Assembly (NCBI GenBank): GCA_963576565.1
Contig: OY755042.1
Span: forward strand, 95,908,185 to 95,972,184
Direction: 5' to 3'
DNA: 64,000 bases
From: Aspidapion aeneum
Taxonomy: Eukaryota; Arthropoda; Insecta; Coleoptera; Brentidae
The translations under genes and the position numbers were made by a program. This document shows, one piece after another, positions 23,159-34,779 of the stretch (position 1 is the first letter of the stretch; every line of letters starts with the position of its first letter). The notes under the pieces are model-generated. The model had not been told where the DNA came from. It did not search any database and saw nothing but the letters and a program-made list of their open reading frames with translations.

Positions 23159-24208
23159 GAATCATATGGAAAACTTTTTTATTATTAATTTTAGGAAAAA
23201 AGTTATTCTTCATAAAAAGTTCTGCATTATCCAAAACGTAAACAAATTTTTTGAGTAGTATACGAGGTTTGTCAAAAAATATGAGTTTTACTCAAGAGTA
23301 AAGTAACTTATCAATAACAATATCGAAAAATGTTACTTATTACGCGTTTTAATTGCAAAATTATTAGAAAACATCGAAAAACTAAAAGGTTATCATGTGT
23401 TTCGTAATCACAAGAGATACATGTTCATTCAAAATAGAAATATTAGTAAAAAATAAAATAATAAGTTTTAATTTAAATGAATGTACTTGCATATTTAAAC
23501 GTAATTTTTAATTCTGATAATTTTTTTTTAGTAACACTTTTCGATATTGTCAAATTTAAAGGTACTTTACTCTTGAGCAAAACTCAAATTTTTTGACAAA
23601 CCTCGTATATAGTTTTTGCAAAGTCAGTTGAACAAAGGTTAAAGCCGACCATCGGCATATCCTTTAAATAAAGTGACATGGGCGGCGGTAGATACACTCA
23701 TGACAATTATTTCATTTAATTATGGCGTAAACTAAAGAAATAAAAATAGATAATAAAACTTTCTATTCCTACACCTACAAAAACGACACTGATTTATTTT
23801 CTACAACTAACTCTGCATACTCCCGACTAAAGGGGTTCCGAAAAGAACACCCGAAAGCAATTAAAAGCGCATCTCAAAAAAATCTGCCAATCAGGTGCCG
23901 TCTCTACTTTGTGCTCGGACCGCAAAGAGCCGCGCCTTTTCTCTGTCGGTAGAGTTGAAATTATACCAGGAAGATATTATATAAATTTGGATTACTTTTG
24001 AAGGGAAGATTGAAGCAAAATTTCATGAAATCGATAGAACCCCGTATTAGGAGCATTTCAGGTGACTTTGCAAAAACTATACCACTGAACAAACTTGATT
24101 ATTTGATAACTGTATTTTAGGTTTTAGATAATGCAGAACTTTTTATGAAGAATAACTTATTTCCTAAAATTAATAATAAAAAAGTTTTTAATTTATCTCT
24201 ATTCCATA
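23159..24208. mobile_element. Foldback-like element with a second palindromic element inside
   Basis: The outer arms, about 85 bp (23159-23243 and 24112-24208), share TTATTATTAATTTTAGGAAA and ATAAAAAGTTCTGCATTATC with their complements. Between them, 23262-23612 is a second inverted repeat whose ends pair TATACGAGGTTTGTCAAAAA with its complement and then GAGTAAAGTA. The inner family also occurs at 4.67-5.1 kb. No coding region is visible. Confidence 0.6.
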
Positions 24209-24929
24209 TCAAATTATTTTACAGACTGGAGACTATCGCCGACAACAACTGTAGGTTTGAAACTTTGCAAAGGTAAGTAACCTTACATACTACATCGACT
24301 TAATAAGAGGTAAAACAAAAACTGATCCTTACGCAATCTCAAGAAAATTACAGCATAACAAAGCACTAGTAACTAGTTTTAGTATAGTGGTAGTTGTAAT
24401 GGTAACAACCGTAATAATGCACTGAACAATTACTAGTTTAGTACTGATGTTTTAAAAGTACTATTTTTATGATAGGTACAGTACTGTTAAAATCACGTAC
24501 CGAATAAAATGCAAGACCTGAATAGAAATACTTTTAAAAAAATTATTTTAATCACTTATCCCTTAACTGGTGACGATGGGTAAGGGAGACCCACAGCAAT
24601 TTTAAAATGCGCATTATTTCTAGACTTTGCTCACTTTTTTATTTTAATGTCACCCTAGATTTATGGAATTGTTCGGCAACACCGCATGGCATAAAAAGTA
24701 TATTGATTTATTAAACGATTTTCTTTGACAGTTTTTAAAACCAGCTGAAATTCCAGGCTTTAAAAAGTGGGTGACCGTACCTAGAACTAAATAGAACTTT
24801 TAAAGCTGCAATTTTTTTTGGAAAACTATTTTTTCTAAAAATGCTGTTTTTACAAAAAAATTAAATTAAACATTTGACATTAAACTATGCATAAATATAG
24901 CTATTTTCCCTATAAGGGCAGAAATTAGA

Positions 24930-24996
24930 TTTTTTCGCACGCAAATGCCGTTGGCAGAACGATGCGTTGTGAATTCTGTTAAGCATTTAAGTGCGG
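24930..24996. repeat. Inverted repeat with TTTTTCGCAC / GTGCGGAAAAA ends
   Basis: Short arms around 45 bp. This is the third occurrence of the GTGCGGAAAA palindrome motif. Confidence 0.4.
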
Positions 24997-25281
24997 AAAA
25001 ATAGGTTTCTGCAATCGTAAGAAATTCTTGTTTTTCTACGAACGTCAGGAAATCATAAGAAAAATAAATTATAAGAAAAATAACTGCTACTTCTTCGAGA
25101 AAACAAGTGTTTTAACGAAATTTACACATACCTTTACACCGTAGCAGCTAAGGCATTTCATAGGCAATATTATAAATAAAAACTTCAAATCTAGACAGGT
25201 TTTTTTTTAACTTTAGATTTTTTTGCGGAAAGTTTTTTCACACTATTACGGCAAAATGGAATTTTCTGCATTAAAAACATT

Positions 25282-26075
25282 GTGATTTTCCACAGAGCCG
25301 TAAATATTTATAGTAATAATGAAGAATTAACCACAGAAATTAACAACATTAAAGAGGATTTACAACAGAATGGTAATTCCGAGAAATTAATAAACTCAAC
25401 TATCTCAAAAAATAAAAACAAACCAAATGTAGCAAATTCTCAAAATAATAATCCGTTGGGTACTATTAACATTCCATATGTTCAAGGGATCTCAGGAAAC
25501 ATAAGATGAATAGCCAAGCACTATAATACAAAAACAGTATTTTCATCGGGAAATATGATAAGGAGTTTTGTAACTAAAACAAATCCAGAAAATCCCTCAA
25601 ATAATAAGGAATGTATTTACCAAATCCAAAGTGAGTATGCTAAATCATACGTAGGTGAAAAAAACGCCCTCTTCGGGTTATACTAAATGAACATCTAAAA
25701 AGTACCCAATTAGGAGTTATTAAAAAATCCGGTTAGCCGATCATGCATGGTCAAATGATTACAGGATTTAGTGGTCAGAAGCTAAAGTTTTGCATAAGGA
25801 GTCGCATTGGCGAAAACGAAACTTTATTGAAGCTGCGTTTATACTGCAGAATAAAGAAGTTTTCAGTCAAGCATGGACATACCAAACATATGAAAACCAC
25901 TCCTTAAGGAAAACAGGCGTCTTAGGATTAAAAAGGGGGCGGGCGGTCACACCTGACTGCACATCAAGTAGTATAAGTAGTAGCCTATATACTAGATTGA
26001 TTAGTTTACACCTGAAAACGGTTAGAGACACTTACTAACCGAAACATCGTGTTTAAAATAAATAAAGACAAGATA
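25282..26075 (+). pseudogene. Penelope-like element: end of reverse transcriptase plus GIY-YIG endonuclease remnant
   Basis: The linker after the polymerase domain is visible as FHRAVNIYSNNEELTTEI, then INIPYVQGISGNI and NTKTVFSSGNMIRSFV. The GIY-YIG endonuclease begins CIYQIQSEYAKSYVGE, and its helical end is HKESHWRKRNFIEAAFI. The 3' end has ACCGAAACATCGTGTTTAAA followed by a short A-rich stretch. Frameshifts and stops after the linker and inside the nuclease show it is inactive. Penelope elements use this nuclease to nick the target. A second partial copy lies at 36.4-37.0 kb. Confidence 0.75.
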
Positions 26076-26553
26076 ATTTTATAGCTGCGTTAGTATAAAA
26101 TGCTTTTAATCACTACATGGTTACAATCTAGCAATAATAATAATATACGCTGTACTATTATTTTGTTTAAATTGAATTGAGAAGGATATTATATGCAACC
26201 ATACTGACACTTTGGAGAGGTTTTCAAGAATTTTAATTCAATTTATTCTATTTTTATATCATGGTTAACTCACAGTTAGATGTTCAACAATTATTTTTTA
26301 CAGTACAGTTTTACATACAAGAAATATTATGTATCATCATGAAAAATTTTTAATGACAACAAAAATATATAAATAAATTAGTTTTACATTTTTAATATAA
26401 TTTCCCACATAAAAATAACTTCTTTCCTTAAAAGACAACTCCACTCCTATATAGAATTTATGATTTCCCTGGCTAACAAAACAAAAATCCCTGGACAAAA
26501 ATAGATATGCGTCACCCCTAGCAATGCCTGCTTTATTATTATTAGATAATTAA

Positions 26554-26807
26554 ACCCTAGGCTGGAACAACGTTGTAAACGCCAAATATTATTTTGTTAA
26601 AGAATAATTTAAAAAACACGAAATTTGATCTATTGTTTTCTTAGGTAAAGTTATTATATAACTAATATGACTACCCAAAATACACTAATTGTATAATAGG
26701 TATTGCATGCTTGTTCGCATACAGACTATTATGAATTAACAACGTTGTTCCACGAAAATAACGCATTCACACTTAATGGCGGTTACAACATTGTTCCAGC
26801 CTAGGGT
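26554..26807. mobile_element. piggyBac-like MITE
   Basis: Terminal inverted repeats of about 32 bp: ACCCTAGGCTGGAACAACG on the left, and the same with two changes on the right. The left flank is TTAA (26550-26553); the right flank is TCAA, one change from TTAA. CCCTAG ends with a TTAA target are the piggyBac signature. A further ACAACGTTGTTCCACG lies inside the right half. No ORF. Confidence 0.65.
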
Positions 26808-27044
26808 TCAATTGTATTATTACTATTACTATACTACTTATTTTGAACAACCCAAATTTTTCCAGTAAATTCTTTAAAATTGTTTATGCTACTTAAATAG
26901 TAATTAGCGAGTAATTAATTTTTAGGTCTTTAAACGTTGTAATAAACATTCGAAATATGCATGGCAACTTATTTTGAAATCTTCCAAAAAGTATACCATC
27001 ACTAAAAAAACATTTGTCCAAGATCACAAAAGTTTAAGTTTTTG

Positions 27045-27950
27045 CAAAATCTCAGACTATCTAAAAAATGTTGTGTTCCTTTCGACGATATTTTATATAA
27101 ATTGAAATTTCCCAATATCTGGTGACAATTCGCCCAATCTCGTGACATCAAACAACAGAGGACAAACAAAAACACGTCACAAACAAAGCCTCAGTACTAT
27201 GACTAGGCCTATTTCAATTTCTCCAAGATCCAATTTTTTGCAAATTCTCATACAGACTTTCTAAAAAAGTTGTGTTCCCTTTCAAGGCATTTTAGATGGA
27301 GGTACTAATATAAATTGAAACTTCACCAGTCGCTGTATTCTTCAATCCCGTGCCCGTGAGTGAGTAGCTTCTCACTTACTTTAACCCAGGTGATTGTGAG
27401 AGAGGATAGCTGCACTCACCCTGCACTCGACTCACGGACTGTCAAAAATACGGCCTCTAATGTAAGGACAGTTCGCCCAATGTCGCAACATCGTAACCGA
27501 ATATATATGAGTCAAACTGAGGGCGAAATAAAAAAACAGGTTGAACTTCTAACTAATGCTATAATATTTGGTATTATCATTGTAAGTTTTTTCAAAATAA
27601 AAAAGTTTATGTTATTACAAAACCTCATAGACTTTCTGAAAAAGTTGCGTTCCTTTTTAAGTTATATTTAATATGGCTCTTGTGAAATTTCCCCATATGT
27701 GAAGACAATTCGTCCAATGTCGCAACATCGCAACCGAATGCGAGTCAAAGTGTGGGAAACAGAGGGCGAAAAGAAAAACAGGTTCATTTCCACACACACA
27801 TCCAACTAATGCTATGGCTATGAGCATCGCTCCCTGCTGGCTGGCTAAAGTTCCATAAACGACCGCGACGTCTGGCACAGTATACAGTGTAAAATCAATA
27901 AGTGTCCGCCAGTAGGTCAAATCCCGTCTTTTGGACCAAATAAACAGTCA
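27045..27950. repeat. Three diverged tandem units
   Basis: Each unit has a segment like CAGACTTTCTAAAAAAGTTG with GTTCC, and two or three also carry ACAATTCGCCCAATNTCG with CAACATCG and CCGAATG. Anchors occur near 27053, 27252 and 27625, and near 27125, 27470 and 27707. Units are roughly 200-380 bp and have indels. Confidence 0.5.
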
Positions 27951-27965
27951 TACGGCGTTGCCAAT
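27950..27965 (-). promoter_or_regulatory. GGCAACG motif
   Basis: The minus strand reads ATTGGCAACGCCGTATG. It is the same core as the motifs at 12.5 and 31.3 kb and is oriented with tlk. Only the motif supports it. Confidence 0.2.
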
Positions 27966-28145
27966 TGATACGTCCATTTCCCTGCTGTGAGGGTGTGTGT
28001 CTAATCTGATTTTATCTGGAAAGGGTAGGATGGGGAGTGGGTTCGACACGTCATGCACAGTGCACCAAGACCAGCAAGTATCATTAAAAAATCAAAAAAC
28101 AAAGGGTGAGTTTTCAGGTAACATCGAGCCAATCGAATACCAAGA

Positions 28146-29634
28146 TTTTTTTAGAAAATCTGTAATAACATAAAATAAAGACTAATAATGGCGTATAAAA
28201 TTAGATATAATTGAGCTGTCTGGGTAGTACCCTTGCTGAGATACGAACCCTGAAGTGTGTGCAGAAGTGCAATACACCCGTTTCCTATGTATTTCCATAG
28301 AATATGCAAAATAAATCGAAATTATTAAGTTTTATGTAAATTTCTCAAAAGGTAAGCATGTTACAGAAAATTTGTAATCAACCTTATTGTAGAAAATTAA
28401 ATTACCTTTTCAAGCCCACGGTTAGCACTTAATAATTGGCATCCCTAAATTGGGGTAAATTTTAAAGATCTCGAAAAAAAAATCATGTTTTGTTTAGGTT
28501 TTACCAGTTTTCAAAAAAACTAAGCATTTTAGGAAACAATGTTAGAATGATTTTTCAAAGAAGACAAAATGTTCCTTTAGGGAGTATATCACAAGCTGGT
28601 GTTAAAGCTTGACACTCCAGGGGCTTCTGCATATTAAGGTTATTTTTTTTAATTGCAATTTTTTTGATTTTTGATTTGTTTTATTCAATTTTCTTAAAAA
28701 CTAAGCTTTTCAAAAAAGATCCTTTTGCACTATATTGCTGAAAAAAAAATACGTCCTTGATCAGTTTTTGTTAACGGGGAACACTCAAGAAACATTCGCA
28801 TGTTTGGTGATTTTGTTTTTCAATTGCAAAACAAATATATTGTTATCATATGTTAGACCATTTTTAAAAAAAATCAAGCTTAACTAGGAAAAACGTTTTA
28901 CTTTATATAATAGACAATTAAATTTTCTTTCAAACGATGTGTATAGTAGTAATAACATTTAGGTAACCGTTAATATACCAGGGACGTTCAAAAATTAAAT
29001 TTTAAAAAAATCACTAAACATGCGTATGTTCCGTGTTCCCCGTTAACAAAAACCCACTAGAAATATACTTTTTTAAAGATAATTATTTTATTTTTAACAA
29101 TATAGAGTAAAATAGTTTTTAAGAAAATTAAATAAAACAATTAAATAAAAAACAGTTTATTGTATTATAAAAAAATAACCTCAATATGCGGACGCCCCTG
29201 GAGTGTCAATAATAGCTTTGACACCACCCTGTACTACACTACCTAAAACAAGATTCTGTTTTAACATTTTTTTCTAAAATACTTTTTTTTCAATCTAGAA
29301 AAACATGATTATTTTTCGTAATCTTAAAAAATAACCCCAATTTAGGGATGCCAATTAAGTGGTAACCGTGAACTTGACCCACATAAGTGAAAATAATTTT
29401 CTACAATAAAGTTACTTACACATTTTCTGCAAAATGCCTACTTTTTGAGAAAATTTCATAAAACGGTTTATTTTGCCTATACTATGGAAATACATAGGAA
29501 ACGGGTGTACTGCTAAAACTTCAGGGTTCATATCTCAGCAAGGGCGCTATCTAAACAACTCAGTTTTTGCTCATTTTATACGCTATTAATTAGTTTTTAT
29601 TTTATGTTATTACATATTTTCTCAAAAATAATCA
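28146..29634. mobile_element. 1.5-kb foldback palindrome with about 650-bp arms
   Basis: The left arm (about 28146-28812) and right arm (about 29008-29634) are complementary nearly throughout. Examples are TGTAATAACATAAAATAAA, TTGCTGAGATACGAACCCTG, CACCCGTTTCCTATGTATTT, TTTAGGGATGCCAATTA and GTTAACGGGGAACAC with their complements. The loop is about 190 bp. There are no ORFs. It could be a foldback element or an inverted duplication of another repeat. The arms have many substitutions, so it is old. Confidence 0.75.
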
Positions 29635-30657
29635 GTCTCTATGTTAAAGACCACTAGAAAAAAAAATGGTCAAAATCCAAAATGTTGGCGGCGAAATGTT
29701 TAGCTGTATAACTCAAAAGCCATTCGTCTGAAGCATTTAGAGAGATATGGGGAGAATGATACAGAAGGGTTTTTTATGAAGATGATTGTGAGAAATGCAT
29801 GCACAGAAGCTAAATTAACATTATCATTTACGAGTATAGGGCATGAAAGCTTAATTCGAAGAATGTCACCAAACGAGTCGAACTGCTTCAAGTGGTATCC
29901 AAGCAAGTAAAAGGTTTAATCGAGTGTTTGTGTAATGGATGGCGTAAGTATTTAGTCTGTTGATAATATCGTTTTAAAAACATTGATTTGGCGTTTTGAT
30001 TTATTTTAATTTTTGCCCGATCAAAATCTATACAGGCGTGTAATTAGAAAGCGTATAGGTAGGTACTTCCGTTGGATCGATCCTAAAACGGTACGCCTAC
30101 GAACGGTTTTATTATGATTACTTTATTTATTGAAATCAAGGTATAATAAAACAGAAGAACTTACTACTAATCAACAGCTTACATTATATTTGAGTACCTA
30201 GCACTAACCATCTTCAGAACACAAAATCTCTCTAGGAAGACCGACTCTCAGAACATATTAATATGAAGCCTATTCCTCCTTGCGAGGTCCTTAAGCTTAT
30301 ATTAAGAAAACACACAAGAAAGAGATACAATAAGCTAAACAGCTGTAATATTAGTTTCAAAATCAATCAATCAATAACCTAACGATTAAAAATATAAGAA
30401 GTACTTAAACAGCCAAGCGGTCTTTAAGCTTCAAGAACATCTTTTGGGAATCAAATTCAAATAATCGGATGTGGACAGTTTAAACAATTTGGGATGGGGT
30501 AAGAAAGACATAGTCAAGACAAAATGCGAATAAATCAAAATTATATTGGACTCCTGACAATTATGTCAGACCTCGTGGGGAATCTGTCTGGGATGCATTA
30601 CTGACAATGACACTCTTGTGATAATCGGTAATCGTTGAGTTGTGATTAACCATTTAC

Positions 30658-30726
30658 CTGTTGATGCAGATGATGCATTCCATAGTAATATTGTTGCACC
30701 AGTAAAGCCCTGTACAGGCTTTCCAT
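30658..30726 (-). CDS. tlk: tlk first coding exon (candidate)
   Basis: ATG at 30726-30724 opens 23 codons (begins MESLYRALLVQQYYYG, ends HHLHQQ) and closes in phase 0 at a good donor, CAG/GTAAAT. Phase 0 matches the acceptor at 2508, giving HLHQQ followed by MSAGSQ. Upstream on the minus strand the frame stays open for some distance, and an out-of-frame ATG (GACCATGTTC) precedes the chosen one and may act as a short upstream ORF. The assignment rests on the phase match, the clean donor, the amphipathic-looking peptide and a GC-rich promoter-like patch 500 bp upstream. I do not recognise the peptide itself as conserved. Confidence 0.55.
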
Positions 30727-31180
30727 TTTTGGAGACTTTTGCTGAACATGGTCCCGAATAATCACAAAAGTCAAATAAAAAATTGTTCCTAAACTAAACT
30801 GTTTCACGTTTATATCACAGAACGATTACACAGAACTTTTTATCTTTTGCATTGTCTATTCTAATCTAAATAGATATCGCTCTTTATGAAGAAATTTGGA
30901 CATTTATTATATCTCTCCGCCTAAGCGAGGTTTCTGGAAAGTCTCTCCATTTCAATTATCCCAGCTTCCAACTATCCTCATTGTAGCCGCTCCTATTTCA
31001 ACAAGAGCATCTTGTATCCAACTTTACTGGACATCACATCACAGCATAAGTTTTCCTGAAGAACAAATAAATCACTGCCCGCACTCTTAGGCTACTGTGC
31101 TCGCTAGTCTACGCCATGAGAAATTTCCGTTCATTTGTTTTCAAACTTTACGCTATCTGAACTGTCTAGGCCTACTATGC
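30727..31180 (-). other. Presumed tlk 5' untranslated region or upstream flank
   Basis: It lies between the start codon and the GC-rich patch. I see no transposon signature and no convincing splice acceptor, so an unspliced leader of about 500 nt is possible. Confidence 0.3.
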
Positions 31181-31320
31181 GCCGCTTAGTTATTCACCGC
31201 GCGATGGCCCGACATGCCGCTGATCGCGAAAGAAAATACACTCAACTCAAAACATTCTCAGCGGACGGGACCGAGGTATTTGCCGCTCTGCGGCGTTGCC
31301 GGGCTTGACACGTTTTTCAT
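31181..31320 (-). promoter_or_regulatory. Candidate tlk promoter: GC/CpG-rich patch with GGCAACG motif
   Basis: A CpG-rich segment stands out in AT-rich surroundings. On the minus strand CCCGGCAACGCCGC (about 31290-31303) carries the GGCARCG core of the Drosophila motif-8 class, upstream of the candidate start exon and in the same orientation. No TATA box is visible. Confidence 0.4.
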
Positions 31321-31539
31321 AAAACGTACTGAAAAAAAACAAGCAATTTCAAATCATTTCCTCTAACAAATCATTAATTTTTAAGTTGCTTACTTTTAAA
31401 TTTGCAGAAAATACCTAAAAACAGACGATATGCGATAATCTTGAAGTCTCTGTTTGCTGTATCGAATGCCTATTCTTGATATGGACCAACCCAAAAATTA
31501 AATAAAATATTTACGAAATTCACATTCTTTGGTGTTAAC

Positions 31540-31780
31540 TCCTACAACTAAAAAGTTGTCTAAAATTATCTTTACGTTAATTTTTGTCCTATGAAGCGAT
31601 TAAAATATCATCAATATATGCAGAGCAAAAGGAATGTTCCCTTGTTACCCAATGAATAAACTCCTGGTACCTTAAAGCAACATTTCAAAAACCAAAAGGC
31701 ATTACGATATAATCAAAAAGACCAAATGGTTTTATACGATTGCAGAACTTTTTAGAAATAAAAATGTAACTGCTTTACCA
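31540..31780 (-). pseudogene. Ty3/Gypsy reverse transcriptase palm remnant
   Basis: Minus-strand reading: KPFGLFDYIVMPFGF, then after a small deletion YQEFIHWVT, and FCSAYIDDILIAS, which is the catalytic YxDD box. This order (MPFG...FQ...YIDDILI) is typical of Gypsy polymerases. The fragment is short and shifted, with no protease or integrase nearby. Confidence 0.65.
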
Positions 31781-32039
31781 CTATAACCAGAACTTTTACA
31801 ATTAGGTGAATTACAACATTTGGAGTTCCCTAAAAGATTATCACTGATAACGCCACAGAGTTTGACAAAGTAAAATTTTCTAAAATTCTCGGCATTCACT
31901 CCAGTCGCACTACGTCATATCATCTATGAACCAATGCTCTTCATTCGATTCTATTAGGTACGGTACACCAACAAAAGAAGCAAACTTAAAATTTACAACA
32001 GCAACGTCAAGTCAGTATTTTTGTACGAATAAGAAAAGT

Positions 32040-32350
32040 CCCATCGAGCCTCAGCGAAATGAACAACGTGGGGAAAACGGCAAAGTCGAAAGGTTTGGAC
32101 TCAAAAGTCGATCTGGCAACACCGCGGCAGTGTGAAGTGATCGCGCACGGCTGCACCGCGCGCGTCACCGTCGTCGAGGGCAGACCTTGCAATGCCATTC
32201 AGTTTTGTTGTCGGTGTGTGTGTATGTTTTTGGATTGGAGGGCTATCGTGGCGCTTAATCGGCAACAACGCGCAGCATAATCACATCGCGATGACGACGA
32301 GCCGCCTGCGGGCGGCGATCAGCTGGTTGCGTTGCGCTGTTGCCTAAATT
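32040..32350. promoter_or_regulatory. GC/CpG-rich unique patch
   Basis: It contains TCTGGCAACACCGCGGC on the plus strand at about 32112-32128 and several CGCGCG steps. Open frames exist on both strands but no codon pattern convinces me that either is a gene. It could be a divergent promoter upstream of tlk. Confidence 0.3.
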
Positions 32351-33805
32351 TCTAAAGAATTTCCCTAGTTTGAATTTCAACAACTTTATTATGTTTTAAG
32401 AACGTTGTATGTATAATTAACAATCGTAGTAAAGGATGCCAATTAAGAGTATGGTAGCAAATAAATATAAAACATGTTATGTTAACCTTGTCAATTTTTC
32501 TACAACATTTGATAATGATAAAAATAGGTCTACATTAACAGTTTTTGTTTTGTTTTATAAAAAAAAATTGGTTTATAATAATATTGGCTTGTTTTAATTT
32601 TAATAGTGTTGATCTAGTATGTACCAATAGCAAAGAGAAAGTAAACTAACTACGATTGCAGATAGATCTCGACAATTTTTGCACGAAAAATTAAAATTTT
32701 AACCTGGATTCACGTCCATCTTTTCTAATCATGCCTAGCCAACCAAATTAAACATTTACCGTTGCGAAATTATAGCTGTATTTATAAGTCGCGTTTGCTA
32801 GAAAATTGTTCGCAATTAAATGAGTTAAACTAGCCTGAATAAAGTCATGGGAAAAAAGTGACTGGTCATGATTCTAAGCTCAACAAAAAATATCTTTAAG
32901 TATAGTATATTTAATATTGCTGAAAAAGGTAAGAAAACACTTTAAATATATTTTTTTTGAATGTAAAAGATTTGGAGTAAAGTTTTATACACTCTCCACT
33001 CAGTTAACGGAATGACACTTTTTCAAAATACGTGTATAATAACAGAACTGTTTTAAGCAAAACTGAGTAAAAGCACAGCTAATCCAGACCAGAACAAGAC
33101 CTATGTCAATAAAAACTACAACACTGCATATCATTTGCGTAATTTACAACAATAATTATTTTATTATTGTTATGTAACCCAATACTGAAAGTCAGTGTAG
33201 GCATAATATAGCAAATACACCCTTAAAATAGTACAAAATTTAATCGGGGTTTTAGCACGAAAGTTTTTTTGCTTTTAATAAAATAAATGTATTTTGCGAG
33301 GCATGCAATGCGACTCGACAAAATCCCCAAAAATTACCTTTTTTACAGTTTTGCAAGCAATTAACAAAAAATTAAATTATTTTGCTGTAATTTATTTACA
33401 TTTTTATTTCTAGCAAATTTATTTATTCAATTTTCAGTACTATATATTAATTTAGAGAGTTTAGGAGATCTTTATTAATTTCTTTAATGTTGTTTTATGT
33501 AGTAAACTGATATTTACTTTGCAAAGAAGAAATACACGGGTCAGAGTATTTTTCTGTTTCATTTTGGCGTTTTTTAAAATTGTGCAGTAACCCCATTTAA
33601 TAATATGAATATATGAATATAACACTTCGGGTCAAAAATTCAGGTTTCGTTTTTGTTATGTTTTGTTGAGATAACATTGCAAAATAGTAAATTAAGTACA
33701 ATTTATGAATGCTAGATTTAATATTTATTAAGCGCTAATAACAATTCTAATTAAGTTAATAACCCAATAAACATTTAAATTAAGACTAAAACCAATGATT
33801 AGACA
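32351..33805. other. No recognised feature
   Basis: AT-rich sequence with no ORF, repeat or splice pattern that I can support. Confidence 0.5.
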
Positions 33806-33928
33806 AATAGATATGCAACCCAACAAACTTAATAACAGCAGCGGCCAGATGGCTCTACCGTATATTCATGTGGTTCCAGAGCCATCTGTCCGCTGCTTTT
33901 ATTAAGTTTTTTGGGTTGCATATCTATT
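33806..33928. mobile_element. Hairpin MITE (about 50-bp arms)
   Basis: AATAGATATGCAACCCAACA and CAGCAGCGGCCAGATGGCTC on the left face their near-perfect complements on the right. The loop is about 20 bp. The structure is almost fully palindromic with no coding capacity. Target duplication not resolved. Confidence 0.7.
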
Positions 33929-34779
33929 AAAAATCAATGATCGTAAACATTAATTTTCAGCAAATTATTTAAATGTACACGAACCAAGGACTGTATTATG
34001 AAATTCTCCCGTGCTGCATAAAAACCTTATAACTTTATTTTAGTATGTAGTTTTGCGAGAAAAGCAATCAAACATTTTAAATAAGCCTTACGTCAATGCA
34101 CGTATTAGGTTTTATCTAGCAATGTCTTTGGTTCTATAAGGCCTAGAGACATCAGTCGATTGGTGGTTAACGTTAAAACCCAGTGACTCTAGATTTTAAA
34201 ATTTCACATGAAAATGGTCCTTAAATTAAAGACCGTGATCATAATATTAATGTTAACGAGTTTTCTATTTTCTGTAAAGAAACCTATTACATTTTAAACA
34301 GTAGTCCTAAACTTAACGTAAGCTAGTCAGTCAGAAGCATAAAAATTGTCACGTCGCTTTCTAACAAATATGTTTGCTAGCTAACAATTAATTAACTGCT
34401 GCTAGAAAAATTCACTATTAGCTAAATAATTTAATTTAATAAATATTAACCTAGTTATAATTGTCGTTTCAATTTTTTGTTGCCATTATTATTCAAAATC
34501 GAGGTTAGTCCGTGATATTTAAGAGAGAAGAACAAAAATATCTATAAAGACGTTTATAAATTAGACTAAGGACATAGAACAAGCATACTACATATTATAA
34601 ATCATGCAAGGAAAAACAAAAAAACTGTGAACAATATTTGTCTAGGAACGTTCTAAATTAAATCGGTGTAAACCAACCTTAACCGATCTATTTTTACTTT
34701 ATACAAACCACACAAAAAGCGTATCTAAAACCTGGGCAATTACCCTCGGAATTTTATACGCTATTAGCAAAGGTTGTAA

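Larger units (their letters stand above)
2509..30657 (-). other. giant (about 28 kb) transposon-filled tlk intron
   Basis: The intron runs from the donor after 30658 (CAG/GTAAAT) to the acceptor before 2508. Both edges are phase 0. It contains nearly all the transposable elements listed between 2.8 and 29.7 kb. Stretches inside it where I see no feature are: 2509-2790, 5715-6240, 6441-6774, 10090-11215, 11450-12075, 12560-13100, 13860-14995, 16480-16715, 16765-18260, 18971-19530, 19636-20030, 20867-21235, 21633-23155, 24210-25280, 26080-26550 and 29640-30655. All of these are AT-rich without convincing coding potential. Confidence 0.65.

Noticed and set aside
24225..24272. Plus-strand exon-like segment (TTTTACAG ... 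AAAG/GTAAGT)
   Set aside because: It abuts the right arm of a foldback repeat, is only 48 nt, contains a stop in one frame and has no partner exon.
32007..32280. Open frames on both strands at the 32-kb GC-rich patch
   Set aside because: No recognised motif, no splice context, and equal open length on both strands.
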